A stretch of 64,000 bases of DNA from Rhizobium sp. FKY42 (lineage in GTDB: Bacteria; Pseudomonadota; Alphaproteobacteria; Rhizobiales; Rhizobiaceae), in assembly GCF_005222835.1 (NCBI RefSeq), contig NZ_STGA01000021.1, positions 1-64,000 of the forward strand, in the 5' to 3' direction. The position numbers were made by a program, and so were the translations under genes. The notes below the pieces were generated by a model. The model ran no database searches. It was not told the origin of the DNA and was given only the letters and a program-made list of their open reading frames with translations. Shown here piece after piece: positions 8,887 to 17,021 of the stretch (within the stretch, counting starts at the first letter, position 1; every line of letters starts with the position of its first letter).

Positions 8887-9240
8887 TTACACTCGCCTTC
8901 GACCCAGTTGTCCCGCTGCATCCGGCACGGCTGGCTTATGGAAATGCCGGAAATACGAAGCCACCTGGGCTGCAGTGTTCGACGTTTCGGCAAGATGAAC
9001 CCCCATGCGACCAGAGCGATACCAACGCACCGTACCCTCGACCATGCCCAACTCGCTGGTCCGAAGGCGGACTGTCGAGCCTGGTGTAGCGGAAACCCAG
9101 CTCTTGAGTGTCAGACAGAGGCCGGTGCGCGAAATATCGGCGACACGTACCTCGACGACTTCATCGATGAAGTAAAGAAAGCCATTGAACTGGCATTTGA
9201 GGCGCTCATTCTTGCGATTATCATAATTTTTCTTTTCCAT
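8887..9240 (-). CDS. PilZ domain protein (first of a pair)
   Basis: A 117-residue protein consisting of a PilZ domain. The c-di-GMP signature is complete: R9xxxR13 (RKNER) and D35-I-S-R-T-G40. A conserved tail VASYFRHFHKP near the C terminus matches VASYFRFYHTP in the second PilZ protein at 9654-9983, so the two are paralogues. PilZ proteins bind c-di-GMP and tune motility or polysaccharide output; the partner here is unknown. The ATG at 9240 has only a poor A-rich ribosome site upstream. Confidence 0.88.
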   Translation of the reverse strand: MEKKNYDNRKNERLKCQFNGFLYFIDEVVEVRVADISRTGLCLTLKSWVSATPGSTVRLRTSELGMVEGTVRWYRSGRMGVHLAETSNTAAQVASYFRHFHKPAVPDAAGQLGRRRV

Positions 9241-9653
9241 ATCTTTTGATTTTCTTTTGAAAACGAAAGGTCTATGAAAGTAAGAACCTGCAATTTTTAT
9301 TAAAAATTTCTGAATATCGTGCGGTATATCAGCGTATAAAGGGGAAATAGACTGATTTTAAACTTTCGATTTCGATGGATTTGCGAAATATAATATCGGT
9401 AGTTGTTGTCTTTGAGTGCTTTATTGGTTAGTAAAATTTGGAACTGTAGCCAATTGCTCGCCCCGTCACCAGTCAGCGATCCTGGATTCGACGTCGGCCG
9501 TGGCGTGGTGCAATGTCCGATCGGAAGCATGGTCCCAAGAGTTCGTACACTGGGACAAAGTCGGAACCGGAGATCAAGCGAAGTCTGGAGCGCGCAGCAA
9601 GATCCGGAGCGTCAGCCACCCTGGCGGGATTCTATGTCTCGTATGTTTTGAAG
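9241..9653. other. AT-rich gap between the two PilZ genes
   Basis: About 410 bases. The half next to the first PilZ gene (about 9200-9450) is strongly AT-rich compared with the rest of the window and carries promoter-like AT runs but no convincing ORF. The other half has normal composition and holds only the weak rightward ORF at 9513-9725. It probably carries the promoter of the first PilZ gene. Confidence 0.6.
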
Positions 9654-9725
9654 TCAGCGCTTGGGTCGGGCCGGTGTATGATAGAAGCGGAAGTAGGATG
9701 CCACTTTTGCCCAGGCATTGGATGA
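9513..9725 (+). CDS. Weak candidate small ORF
   Basis: A 70-codon frame beginning MSDRKHGPKSSYTG with a charged segment EIKRSLERAARSGA. Its last 24 codons are antisense to the second PilZ gene, and no good ribosome-binding site precedes it. The first 45 residues have a protein-like composition, which is the only reason to list it. No family recognised. Confidence 0.2.
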   Translation: MSDRKHGPKSSYTGTKSEPEIKRSLERAARSGASATLAGFYVSYVLKSALGSGRCMIEAEVGCHFCPGIG

Positions 9726-9983
9726 CCGGTCGAACTGTACGCCGATGCGTACACCCTCTGACCACGTCACACTGCCTTCCAGCATTCCAAGCGCATCACA
9801 GGTAACGCGTATGCGAGACCCAGCGGAAGCGAAAAGAGGTCTCTCCAGCTGGATTGCGAGGCCGGATGCCGAGAGGTTGATGACCTGACCCGAACGATCG
9901 TGTTCGCCATAGCGTATCGTGGCGATGATGCGGGTACGATGACGCGCAGTGTGCCGTGCCTTGATAGCCTGATGAAGCAACAT
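9654..9983 (-). CDS. PilZ domain protein (second of a pair)
   Basis: A 109-residue PilZ protein with the c-di-GMP motifs R14xxxR18 (RHRTR) and N36-L-S-A-S-G41, then LGMLEGSVTW, which parallels LGMVEGTVRW in the neighbour. The shared motif order and the matching tail VASYFRFYHTP show that the two genes arose by duplication, now diverged in the N-terminal half. Both point left, 413 bp apart, and are probably transcribed separately. Target unknown. Confidence 0.88.
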   Translation of the reverse strand: MLLHQAIKARHTARHRTRIIATIRYGEHDRSGQVINLSASGLAIQLERPLFASAGSRIRVTCDALGMLEGSVTWSEGVRIGVQFDRSSNAWAKVASYFRFYHTPARPKR

Positions 9984-10086
9984 GAAACTGTCTCGTGGCG
10001 GGTCGATATGGACACAATGTCAGACCAAGTCTTACCTCTTTGTTAGCGAGATCGCCGACCAATCAGGTATTTCTCGTCGAGTTGCC

Positions 10087-10548
10087 TTAGAGGCCGACAT
10101 TGGGTCGGTCGATCACTTCGCGAAGGGCGAAACTCGAATTGATCTTTACCACATGCGGTAGCGCCGAAAGCCAATCGCGATGGATGCGTTCGTAATCTTC
10201 CAGATCCTTTGCCGCAACCCGCAGGATATAGTCGTAATCTCCAGACATCAGGTAACAGACGAGGACATTCGGACAAAGTTTCACTGCTGTTTCGAATTCG
10301 TTCAGGGTTTTGGCGCCTTGGCCAGACAGAGAGATGTGCACGATTGCCATCATCTTGTAATCCAACGCCTTGTTGGAGAGACGAGCATGGTAGCCGCTGA
10401 TGACGCCGTTCTTTTCCAGCAGATCCAGACGCCTGGAACAGGCCGACGCCGACAGCCCAACCTTCTGCGACAACTCTGCATTCGACATGCGACCGTTGGC
10501 CTGAAGAGCCTTGACGATGGCAAGATCTATTGCGTCCAACGCGTTCAT
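10087..10548 (-). CDS. Lrp/AsnC family regulator, probable regulator of ald
   Basis: A 153-residue protein. Residues 1-60 are the helix-turn-helix (AIDLAIVKALQANGRMSNAELSQKVGLSASAC) and residues 65-150 the RAM/ligand-binding domain (MMAIVHISLSG, MSGDYDYILRVAAKDLEDYE). It diverges from alanine dehydrogenase across 150 bp. In other bacteria an Lrp-type protein (AldR) next to ald responds to alanine, so autoregulation and control of ald are the likely roles; the layout supports this but does not prove it. Confidence 0.9.
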   Translation of the reverse strand: MNALDAIDLAIVKALQANGRMSNAELSQKVGLSASACSRRLDLLEKNGVISGYHARLSNKALDYKMMAIVHISLSGQGAKTLNEFETAVKLCPNVLVCYLMSGDYDYILRVAAKDLEDYERIHRDWLSALPHVVKINSSFALREVIDRPNVGL

Positions 10549-10568
10549 GTGAAGAATCCACGAAAAAT

Positions 10569-10584
10569 GTGCTTAAACACGCAC
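10569..10584. promoter_or_regulatory. Inverted repeat in the lrp-ald intergenic region
   Basis: GTGC-N8-GCAC lies about 20 bases upstream of the Lrp-type gene and 115 bases upstream of ald, within the shared 150-bp control region. A candidate operator for the Lrp-type protein; Lrp sites are degenerate, so this is tentative. Confidence 0.35.
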
Positions 10585-10698
10585 GAAGCTACGATAACGG
10601 TAGGACTCCGATCTCATCTTCGCAAGGACATTGCGTGGTTTCTTTGTTGAAATTCCACAATCGCAGTCGGGAGCTGTGATGAATGGGAGCGAGATCAG

Positions 10699-11817
10699 AT
10701 GCGTATCGGTTGTCCGAAGGAAATCAAGAATCATGAGTACCGGGTCGGCCTGACGCCCGGTGCGGTCCGTGAATACATCGCCCATGGCCACGAGGTTATT
10801 ATCGAGACCCAGGCAGGATCCGGAATTGGTGCGGATGATGGCCACTACATCGCTGCTGGTGCGCGGATCGCTGCAACCGCGCAAGAGGTGTTCGAAAGAG
10901 CGGATATGGTGGTGAAGGTCAAGGAGCCGCAGCCCACCGAATGGGCTCAACTGCGCGAGGGACAGATTCTTTATACCTATCTTCATCTTGCGCCGGATCC
11001 GGAGCAGACGAAGGGACTCCTGAACTCGGGTGTGACGGCCGTCGCTTATGAAACGGTGACAGATGATCGTGGCGGACTGCCGCTTCTCGCCCCGATGTCT
11101 GAGGTGGCAGGCCGACTTGCAATTCAGGCCGGTGCCACTGCGCTACAGAAAGCCAACGGTGGACGGGGCGTTCTGCTGGGCGGAGTTCCGGGTGTTTTAC
11201 CGGGCAAGGTTGCGGTCATTGGCGGCGGTGTTGTTGGTCTGCATGCGGCGAGGATGGCTGTTGGCCTTGGAGCCGATGTAACAATCCTCGACCGCTCGCT
11301 GGCTCGTTTGCGTCAGCTTGACGATCTTTTCTCTGGACGCGTTCATACCCGTTACTCCACGATCGATGCTCTGGAGGAAGAGGTTTTCGCTGCGGATCTC
11401 GTGATTGGTGCTGTCCTTATTCCGGGTGCAGCGGCACCCAAACTTGTGACCCGTGAAATGCTGACGGGCATGAAGAAGGGTGCGGTTATCGTGGATGTGG
11501 CTATCGATCAGGGTGGCTGCTTCGAAACCTCCCATGCGACGACCCATTCTGATCCTACCTACGAGGTTGACGGAATAGTCCATTATTGTGTCGCCAACAT
11601 GCCGGGCGCTGTTCCGGTAACCTCCGCGCACGCGCTCAACAATGCCACTCTCCACTATGGTCTGGCACTGGCGGATCGTGGCTTGAGAGCAATTGCAGAA
11701 GATCGGCACCTGCGTAATGGACTGAATGTTCATCGAGGACGCGTGACGAACAAACCGGTGGCCGACGCACTTGGTTATGACGTGGCCTCGGCTGAGACCC
11801 TCCTCAACGTAGCATAA
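10699..11817 (+). CDS. ald: Alanine dehydrogenase
   Basis: A 372-residue cytosolic enzyme interconverting L-alanine with pyruvate and ammonia using NAD(H). Catalytic K75 (VKVKEP) and H96 (LHLAP) match the family numbering, and the dinucleotide loop GGGVVG lies at 175-180. Length matches the family (about 370). GGGAG precedes the ATG. It is paired with a divergent Lrp-type regulator and followed by a long hairpin, so it is probably a single-gene transcript used for alanine catabolism. Confidence 0.95.
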   Translation: MRIGCPKEIKNHEYRVGLTPGAVREYIAHGHEVIIETQAGSGIGADDGHYIAAGARIAATAQEVFERADMVVKVKEPQPTEWAQLREGQILYTYLHLAPDPEQTKGLLNSGVTAVAYETVTDDRGGLPLLAPMSEVAGRLAIQAGATALQKANGGRGVLLGGVPGVLPGKVAVIGGGVVGLHAARMAVGLGADVTILDRSLARLRQLDDLFSGRVHTRYSTIDALEEEVFAADLVIGAVLIPGAAAPKLVTREMLTGMKKGAVIVDVAIDQGGCFETSHATTHSDPTYEVDGIVHYCVANMPGAVPVTSAHALNNATLHYGLALADRGLRAIAEDRHLRNGLNVHRGRVTNKPVADALGYDVASAETLLNVA

Positions 11818-11836
11818 AACAAAATCAGCTACGTTT

Positions 11837-11872
11837 CAGCCGCCATGGTCAGGGGGAAAGCCATGGCGGCTG
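11837..11872 (+). terminator. 12-bp hairpin after ald
   Basis: CAGCCGCCATGG (11837-11848) pairs perfectly with CCATGGCGGCTG (11861-11872) around a 12-base loop. Only TTGATTT follows, so the U-tract is weak, but the stem is very stable. Confidence 0.7.
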
Positions 11873-11939
11873 TTGATTTCATACCGTCTCAAACCATCAA
11901 GCCTCCGACCTCACACCAATTGGATCGGACGAGATGTGC

Positions 11940-13361
11940 TCAATCGCGTTTGCCGAATGCAAGCAATTCCGCATCCGACAGCGGTTCAACCCAGGCATCA
12001 CTTGTGGCAACAGGCGTAAAACCCATCATCTGATAAAGAGGCAATGCGCGCGGGTGATCGAGCGTATTGGTGGTCACAGTCACCTTCCGCGGGCTGGTTT
12101 GCCATGCGGAATAGAGCGCCTGAAGCAGAAACCATTTGCCGATCCCTAGGCCTAACGCATGTTCGAACAGACCGAAGTAGGACAATTCGACCACATCGCC
12201 GTCTATTTGGTTCAACTCGTACATGCCTGCCGGTGCGCCGTTGACGTAAAGAACCGTAACTGAAACCTTCGGGTCACGCAGGATTGTTGAAAGGTCGTCG
12301 TCGCTCATGCGCAACCGCTTGTACCAGTGCCAGCGCTTGCCGATCTGCCGATAAAGGTAGCGATAGTAGTGAAGCGGAATATCCTGGGTACGAATGAGGG
12401 CTGTTTGCAGGTTGACCGGCATCGGCAGGCTCTGGCGAGGAGGCGCCGTCATCTCCAACCGTGTCACGTGGGCCCGAATCGGCCCATGGTCAGGCTTCTC
12501 CAGCGGCTCGGCGGGACCTGTGACCACCGGCGTGTCATCGCGTCCGCCCCATTCGGACCAAGAGCCATCATAAAGCGAATTGTTGGTATGACCGAGCGAT
12601 TCGAGCGCAAGCGTCACCACAGCAGCGGTCACGCCCGACCCGCAACTTGTGACAGCCGGCTTGGCGAGATCAACGCCTGCTTCCTCCATCATAGCACGGA
12701 GCGTGTCGAGATCCTTCAGATGGCCTCTATCAGAGAGGCTCGCGGCAGGAAGACTGCGCGCTCCCGGCATATGGCCGGATCGCATCCCCGGCCTTGGTTC
12801 TGCTTCCTCACCAGTGAAACGTCCTGCGCCGCGAGCATCAATGATTTGGGCAGATCCCTTGTCGACAACAGATCGCATTTCGTCGAATGTCGTGACACGG
12901 CGTCCACGGAAGCGAGGTGTGAACGTCACTGGAGCCGGCTCCGGCGTTCCGCTCTCCAAAGGTCGCCCGTCAGCCTTCCAGCCGTCCAACCCGCCATCGA
13001 GAACATAGACTTTTTCCACCCCCATAGCGCGCAGCATCCACCACACGCGCGGTGCCGAGAAAAAGCCCGGACCATCATAGACAACGATGACATCTGTGTC
13101 GCTAATGCCAAGGTTTCCGACTTCCTTTGCAAAAAACTCAGGTGAGGGAAGGGAGTGCGGCAAGCCGGTCGAGTGATCCGCAATGGCGTCTTGATCAAAG
13201 AAAACACTGCCGGGGATATGACCCTGGACGAATTCTTCGGCGCCATTGCGCTTGTGCATCGGCAGATACCAGGACGCGTCAATGGTCTTGAAGCCGGAAG
13301 ATCCCAGCTGTTTCTCAACCCAATCGCCCGAAACCACGAAACGGCTTTTCTCGACACCCAT
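11940..13361 (-). CDS. sseA: 3-mercaptopyruvate sulfurtransferase fused to a GNAT acetyltransferase
   Basis: A 473-residue two-part protein. Residues 8-280 hold two rhodanese domains, the second with active-site C240 in CGSGVTA, typical of mercaptopyruvate/thiosulfate sulfurtransferase (SseA). Residues about 295-473 are a GNAT fold with the acetyl-CoA loop LGLGIGKW (403-410) and the C-terminal NTLDHPRALPLYQMMGF typical of the family. The joint (about 281-295, GPAEPLEKPDHG) is in frame without a stop. GAGGAG 7 bases before the ATG at 13361 fixes the start. It ends the leftward cluster cysK-alaX-sseA. Whether one polypeptide is really made should be confirmed; separate genes are the arrangement I would expect. 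Confidence 0.85.
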   Translation of the reverse strand: MGVEKSRFVVSGDWVEKQLGSSGFKTIDASWYLPMHKRNGAEEFVQGHIPGSVFFDQDAIADHSTGLPHSLPSPEFFAKEVGNLGISDTDVIVVYDGPGFFSAPRVWWMLRAMGVEKVYVLDGGLDGWKADGRPLESGTPEPAPVTFTPRFRGRRVTTFDEMRSVVDKGSAQIIDARGAGRFTGEEAEPRPGMRSGHMPGARSLPAASLSDRGHLKDLDTLRAMMEEAGVDLAKPAVTSCGSGVTAAVVTLALESLGHTNNSLYDGSWSEWGGRDDTPVVTGPAEPLEKPDHGPIRAHVTRLEMTAPPRQSLPMPVNLQTALIRTQDIPLHYYRYLYRQIGKRWHWYKRLRMSDDDLSTILRDPKVSVTVLYVNGAPAGMYELNQIDGDVVELSYFGLFEHALGLGIGKWFLLQALYSAWQTSPRKVTVTTNTLDHPRALPLYQMMGFTPVATSDAWVEPLSDAELLAFGKRD

Positions 13362-13392
13362 GCTCAGTCTCCTCATTTATGCAAGGAGATGC

Positions 13393-14130
13393 TTATGCGC
13401 TCTGTTCCGGAACTCCGAAACGAATGCGAAAGCGTCTGTTCTCCTTACCCTTCTTCTCGATCTTGGCGATGTGAATCGCTCCGACCTCCTGGGTCTCAGA
13501 GACATGTGTGCCGCCGCAGGGTTGGCTGTCAACGCTCGAGTCTTCACCGATACAAATCAGGCTTACCCGTCCCAGTCCGACCGGTGGCCGAACGTTCTTG
13601 GACTTCACGATACCGGGATTGGCCAGGAGCTCGTCGTCCGTAATCCACCGCGTGAATACCGGGTGATTCTCTGTCACCAGGGTCACCAGTCTGGCTGTAA
13701 TTTCGTCCTTGTCGATTGTATCACTCATGTCGAAATCGACACGGGATTCCTCTTCGCCAACCGCTGCCCCTGTGATCGGGTACTCGCACACCACGGAAAG
13801 GAGATGGCAGGCCGTGTGCATGCGCATGAGCTTGTAGCGGCGCGCCCAATCAACATGCAGAACGAGGGTTTCTCCAACCTCCGGGCGCGGCTGTTCCTCC
13901 AGTGGAACATGCAGGATGATTTCTTTGCTTTCACCATGCCGTGTCTGACCGAGTTGGATTCGCGATCCATCCGTTCGTTCCAGGAAACCCGTGTCCCCCG
14001 GCTGGCCGCCGGAGGTTGCATAAAAGCAAGTCTGGTCCAGTTCGATCGTGCCATCCGGATGAACGGCTGTCACCGTTCCCTCTGCCGTGGCCAGATAGAA
14101 ATCGTCACGGAAGAGGGCTTTCGTTGTCAT
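13393..14130 (-). CDS. Alanyl-tRNA editing protein AlaX
   Basis: A 245-residue stand-alone homologue of the AlaRS editing domain, which deacylates tRNA-Ala wrongly charged with serine or glycine. The four zinc ligands are visible: H105 and H109 in HTACHLL, and C205 and H209 in CGGTH. The N-terminal part (FYATSGGQPGDTG) is the usual AlaX/ThrRS-type entry motif. It lies 13 bp after cysK and 31 bp before sseA, so the three are probably co-transcribed. Clustering with cysteine metabolism is a layout fact; a functional link is unproven. Confidence 0.92.
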   Translation of the reverse strand: MTTKALFRDDFYLATAEGTVTAVHPDGTIELDQTCFYATSGGQPGDTGFLERTDGSRIQLGQTRHGESKEIILHVPLEEQPRPEVGETLVLHVDWARRYKLMRMHTACHLLSVVCEYPITGAAVGEEESRVDFDMSDTIDKDEITARLVTLVTENHPVFTRWITDDELLANPGIVKSKNVRPPVGLGRVSLICIGEDSSVDSQPCGGTHVSETQEVGAIHIAKIEKKGKENRRFRIRFGVPEQSA

Positions 14131-14143
14131 GCTGCAGTCTCAC

Positions 14144-15181
14144 TCATGCCTGTTCGAAGGGGACAGTTATCTCGCGTTTTTGTATCAGCCACTGTGGTAT
14201 CGGCAAGCCTTTCGACCGGAGAAAGTCCGGATTGAACAGCTTCGATTGGTAGCGATTTCCGTAATCGCAGAGGATGGTCACAATGGTGTGGCCCGGGCCA
14301 AGCTCTTTCGCCAGGCGCACCGCTCCGGCGATATTGATGCCCGAGGAACCGCCGAGGCAAAGGCCTTCCTGCTCCACGAGGTCGAACACATAGGGCAGGG
14401 CTTCAGCATCACTGATTTGGTAGGAGAAGTCGGGCCGGAATCCTTCGAGATTGGCGGTGATGCGACCTTGGCCAATGCCTTCCGTGATGGAAGAACCTTC
14501 GGACTTCAGTTCGCCCTCTGTGTAGAACTTGTAGAGAGCCGCACCATCCGGATCAGCGAGACCGATCTTGATGGAAGCATTCTTCTCCTTCAGGCCGATG
14601 CCGGTTCCTGCAAGCGTACCGCCCGAACCCACGGCGCAGATGAAACCGTCGACTTTTCCATCCGTCTGCTGCCAGATCTCCTGCGCAGTCGTGGCAATGT
14701 GCGCTTCGCGGTTTGCGACATTGTCGAACTGATTTGCCCAGATTGCGCCATTGGGCTCGGTTTTGGCCAGTTCAGCGGCCAAACGCCCGGATACCTTTAC
14801 GTAATTGTTCGGATTCTTGTAAGGAACAGCAGGCACTTCGACGAGTTCCGCCCCGAGAAGTTTCAAAGCCTCTTTCTTTTCCTGGCTTTGAGTCTCGGGA
14901 ATGACGATGACTGTCCGATATCCAAGAGCCTTCGCAACGACCGTCAAACCGATACCGGTATTGCCAGCAGTTCCTTCAACGATGACGCCGCCTGGACGAA
15001 GCAAGCCCTTTTTCTCCGCATCGCGAATGATAAAAAGAGCCGCTCTGTCCTTTACCGACTGCCCAGGATTGAGAAACTCGGCCTTCCCCAGGATCTCGCA
15101 ACCGGTCGCGTCTGAAACGCCCTTGAGACGGATCAAAGGCGTGTTGCCGATTACACTGAGCACGGAAGGGTGGACGGTCAT
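14144..15181 (-). CDS. cysK: Cysteine synthase A
   Basis: A 345-residue PLP enzyme making cysteine from O-acetylserine and sulfide. K44 (GQSVKDRA) is the Schiff-base lysine, GTAGNTG (70-76) the asparagine loop and GSGGTLAGTG the phosphate-binding glycine loop. GGAG precedes the ATG at 15181; a 22-residue upstream extension has no signal for use. First gene of the leftward cluster cysK-alaX-sseA. The 185 bases upstream hold its promoter and the terminator of the preceding broken gene. Confidence 0.93.
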   Translation of the reverse strand: MTVHPSVLSVIGNTPLIRLKGVSDATGCEILGKAEFLNPGQSVKDRAALFIIRDAEKKGLLRPGGVIVEGTAGNTGIGLTVVAKALGYRTVIVIPETQSQEKKEALKLLGAELVEVPAVPYKNPNNYVKVSGRLAAELAKTEPNGAIWANQFDNVANREAHIATTAQEIWQQTDGKVDGFICAVGSGGTLAGTGIGLKEKNASIKIGLADPDGAALYKFYTEGELKSEGSSITEGIGQGRITANLEGFRPDFSYQISDAEALPYVFDLVEQEGLCLGGSSGINIAGAVRLAKELGPGHTIVTILCDYGNRYQSKLFNPDFLRSKGLPIPQWLIQKREITVPFEQA

Positions 15182-15310
15182 TACGGATCTCCAAAATGGG
15201 CTGGAATAGGGTGCTTTTTTCCACTGCCACCAAAATTCAGCAAGCAATACATTCCCGCAATTTGCATGTTTAGTGAAATTTCACACCTAAGATTCGTTGT
15301 GTGCATTTTG

Positions 15311-15343
15311 TCACAAAGAAAAAGGGGCGGCCAAGGCCACCCC
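15311..15343 (-). terminator. Terminator of the frameshifted small exported protein gene
   Basis: On the minus strand GGGGTGGCC pairs with GGCCGCCCC (one G-T pair) around a two-base loop at 15324-15343 and is followed by TTTTTCTTTG. It lies 24 bases after the inferred original stop codon. Confidence 0.85.
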
Positions 15344-15366
15344 TTTGTCATACCTCTGAAATTTCG

Positions 15367-15677
15367 TCAGCACTGAGTACGGTTCACCGGGCTAGTGCTC
15401 GAACCTTCGGTTGGCGTGGCTGAAGGTGCTGCGCAGGGGCTGTCTTGAACTGTCAGTTCGCCGGCGGGCTTGTTGCCGCTATCGCGATTGGTGGATGTAG
15501 GTCATGCCTGGGTCTACCACGGTGCCTGTGGCGCTGTTGGAGCCGGAAGTTCCGGCGCGGGTGTTATTGCCTGTGTTCATCATGGTCTGGTCACGGGGAG
15601 TGACCGCCGTTTGCGCGATCGCGCCAGTAGCAAGACCAAGGGGAAATAACGGATACGCTAAGCAGTTTCGAAAGCAT
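15367..15677 (-). pseudogene. Small secreted protein gene broken by two +1 frameshifts
   Basis: The ATG at 15677 has an excellent GAGGAGGA ribosome site and starts a signal peptide (MLSKLLSVSVIS). The frame breaks at a C4 run (15640-15643); one base out, it continues as LGLATGAIAQTAVTPRDQ and a Gly/Thr/Asn-rich mature part to DPGMT. Near 15499 an extra T breaks it again; the next frame runs TSTNRDSGNKPAGELTVQDS and ends NRTQC-stop at 15367, just before a strong terminator. Removing two bases gives one exported protein of about 102 residues. Either a recent pseudogene or two sequencing errors. Confidence 0.75.
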
Positions 15678-15758
15678 GTGCTTCCTCCTCGTTTTTTTTC
15701 AGGCTTTTCCGACACCCGAAAAAAGAACATCCGACCAGCAAACCCGTTCCCCAAAAAA

Positions 15759-15965
15759 TTAACTGGGTTTTTGCGAATGCGATGATGCCTGCTCGGTCAA
15801 ATCCAGTCTCAACTGCACGCCACGCGGAGTGTAGAGCGGCTTCTGGCTGGCAAGCTGGATGCGCTGAAACGTCTTGCGTCTCTCGTCTGCATCTCGCTGG
15901 CGAAGCGCTCTGGCGGTCGCAACGGCAGCCAACGCATTTTTGACGGCCTGTTCTGCACTGTTCAT
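15759..15965 (-). CDS. Small hypothetical protein
   Basis: A 68-residue basic, alanine/arginine-rich helical protein (AEQAVKNALAAVATARALRQRDADERRKTFQR). GGAG seven bases before the ATG at 15965 favours this start over the ATG at 15977. No signal peptide or membrane segment and no family recognised. It sits alone, 82 bp to the right of the frameshifted secreted-protein gene. Confidence 0.55.
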   Translation of the reverse strand: MNSAEQAVKNALAAVATARALRQRDADERRKTFQRIQLASQKPLYTPRGVQLRLDLTEQASSHSQKPS

Positions 15966-16105
15966 GCTCGTCTCCATCAATGTTCTTCTTTTGTTCTAAT
16001 TCAAGCAAACATTGCTGTCAACGAATCTTCCCAAGTCAGGAGGTGGGGGAACGTTGGCCCAGTTAGGATGTTTGAAGATCATTATGATCGAAAGGAGTAC
16101 CTGAC

Positions 16106-16357
16106 ATGGCCTATAGCCCGAATGATCAAGGACCAGAACTGCCACAGACAAGCAGTCGAAACCGACGAGCAGGCTTGTGGCTTTCGCTGGTTGCTCTGCT
16201 TCTGATAGCGGGCATCATTTGGTCCCAGTCGAGCGGCAGCCCAGGCACCGATCCGTCAACAACAGCCTCTACGACGCAGGCGACAATTCCGGCGCCCCAA
16301 ACCCAAAATTCTGGCAATGCAGGCCAGACGCCGACGCAGACCGCGCCGAACAAATAA
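16106..16357 (+). CDS. Small single-pass membrane protein
   Basis: An 83-residue protein: a polar N terminus of about 22 residues, one transmembrane helix (GLWLSLVALLLIAGIIW) and a Ser/Thr/Pro/Gln-rich tail (STTASTTQATIPAPQTQ) likely to face the periplasm. GAAAGGAG precedes the ATG, and a strong terminator follows, so it looks like a genuine short transcript. No function recognised. Confidence 0.7.
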   Translation: MAYSPNDQGPELPQTSSRNRRAGLWLSLVALLLIAGIIWSQSSGSPGTDPSTTASTTQATIPAPQTQNSGNAGQTPTQTAPNK

Positions 16358-16381
16358 TGAAATCGATTTCGCTCGAAAAGC

Positions 16382-16413
16382 AAAATGCCCGCCTTTGAGG
16401 GGCGGGCATTTTT
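16382..16413. terminator. Bidirectional terminator between the small membrane protein and tRNA-Asn 1
   Basis: AAAATGCCCGCC (16382-16393) pairs perfectly with GGCGGGCATTTT (16401-16412), 12 pairs, with T or A tracts on both sides. It serves the rightward small gene and the leftward tRNA-Asn. Confidence 0.9.
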
Positions 16414-16435
16414 CATTCAGCTTTAGCTGAGAAAC

Positions 16436-16510
16436 TGGCTCCCCGGGCCGGATTCGAACCGGCGACCTATCGATTAACAGTCGAGTGCTCTACCGCTGAG
16501 CTACCAGGGA
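16436..16510 (-). tRNA. tRNA-Asn (GTT), copy 1
   Basis: A 75-nt tRNA on the minus strand with acceptor TCCCTGG, D-arm GTAGCTCAGCGGTAGAGC, anticodon loop around GTT in GACTGTTAATC, T-arm GCCGGTTCGAATCCGGC and an encoded CCA. Identical to the copy at 16712-16786. Confidence 0.97.
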
Positions 16511-16536
16511 ATACCGCGTGTCGCGGTGTGAGCGGC

Positions 16537-16565
16537 GTCATAACGAAGGTTGACGGTTTTGCCAA
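16537..16565 (-). promoter_or_regulatory. Promoter of tRNA-Asn copy 1
   Basis: Minus-strand TTGGCA (16565-16560), a 17-base spacer and TATGAC (16542-16537), followed by a GC-rich discriminator and the tRNA 27 bases on. Confidence 0.65.
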
Positions 16566-16658
16566 GTACGATTTCACGTGGCCGTCATAAATATTGTCGC
16601 GTCACAGGCAATTCGTTCTGTTGAAGAATGAAATCGACACTGAAAAGCTTTAAAAATG

Positions 16659-16688
16659 AAAATACCCACCATCACTGGCGGGCATTTT
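16659..16688 (-). terminator. Degenerate terminator of tRNA-Asn copy 2
   Basis: The duplicated counterpart of the hairpin at 16382-16413: AAAATACCCACC against GGCGGGCATTTT, with two mismatches in twelve pairs. It lies between the two tRNA copies. Confidence 0.6.
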
Positions 16689-16711
16689 GCATTCAGCCTT
16701 AGCTGAGAAAC

Positions 16712-16786
16712 TGGCTCCCCGGGCCGGATTCGAACCGGCGACCTATCGATTAACAGTCGAGTGCTCTACCGCTGAGCTACCAGGGA
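16712..16786 (-). tRNA. tRNA-Asn (GTT), copy 2
   Basis: Base-for-base the same 75 nt as copy 1, including encoded CCA, with its own promoter at 16813-16841 and its own terminator remnant at 16659-16688. Confidence 0.97.
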
Positions 16787-16812
16787 ACACCGCTCGTCGC
16801 GGCGTGAGCGGG

Positions 16813-16841
16813 GTATTACCGATGACTGCACGATTTGCCAA
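16813..16841 (-). promoter_or_regulatory. Promoter of tRNA-Asn copy 2
   Basis: Minus-strand TTGGCA (16841-16836), 17-base spacer, TAATAC (16818-16813). Closer to the sigma-70 consensus at -10 than the promoter of copy 1. Confidence 0.7.
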
Positions 16842-17021
16842 GCGCTTTTTTTGAAAAAAATGGATGTGGCTTGTCTTATCCACACCGAGTCACCATCTGC
16901 GACCGGCAATGATAACCCAAAACGGACATGGAATTCGGAGCTTTCTTCAGTCGAATACGTTCAATGGCAGCAAACCATGATGATGCACAATTAGGCCCAG
17001 AACGAAGAGAATGCGATCCGA

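Larger units (their letters stand above)
16356..16841. repeat. Tandem duplication of a tRNA-Asn unit (offset 276 bp)
   Basis: The block with terminator, tRNA-Asn and promoter occurs twice in the same orientation, 276 bp apart. The two tRNAs are identical. Flanks are recognisably copied: ATGAAATCGA and GAAAAGC, then CATTCAGC-T/C-TTAGCTGAG, and the CGCGAC/GAGCGG promoter-proximal segment. The spacers have diverged, so the event is not recent. Confidence 0.85.
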
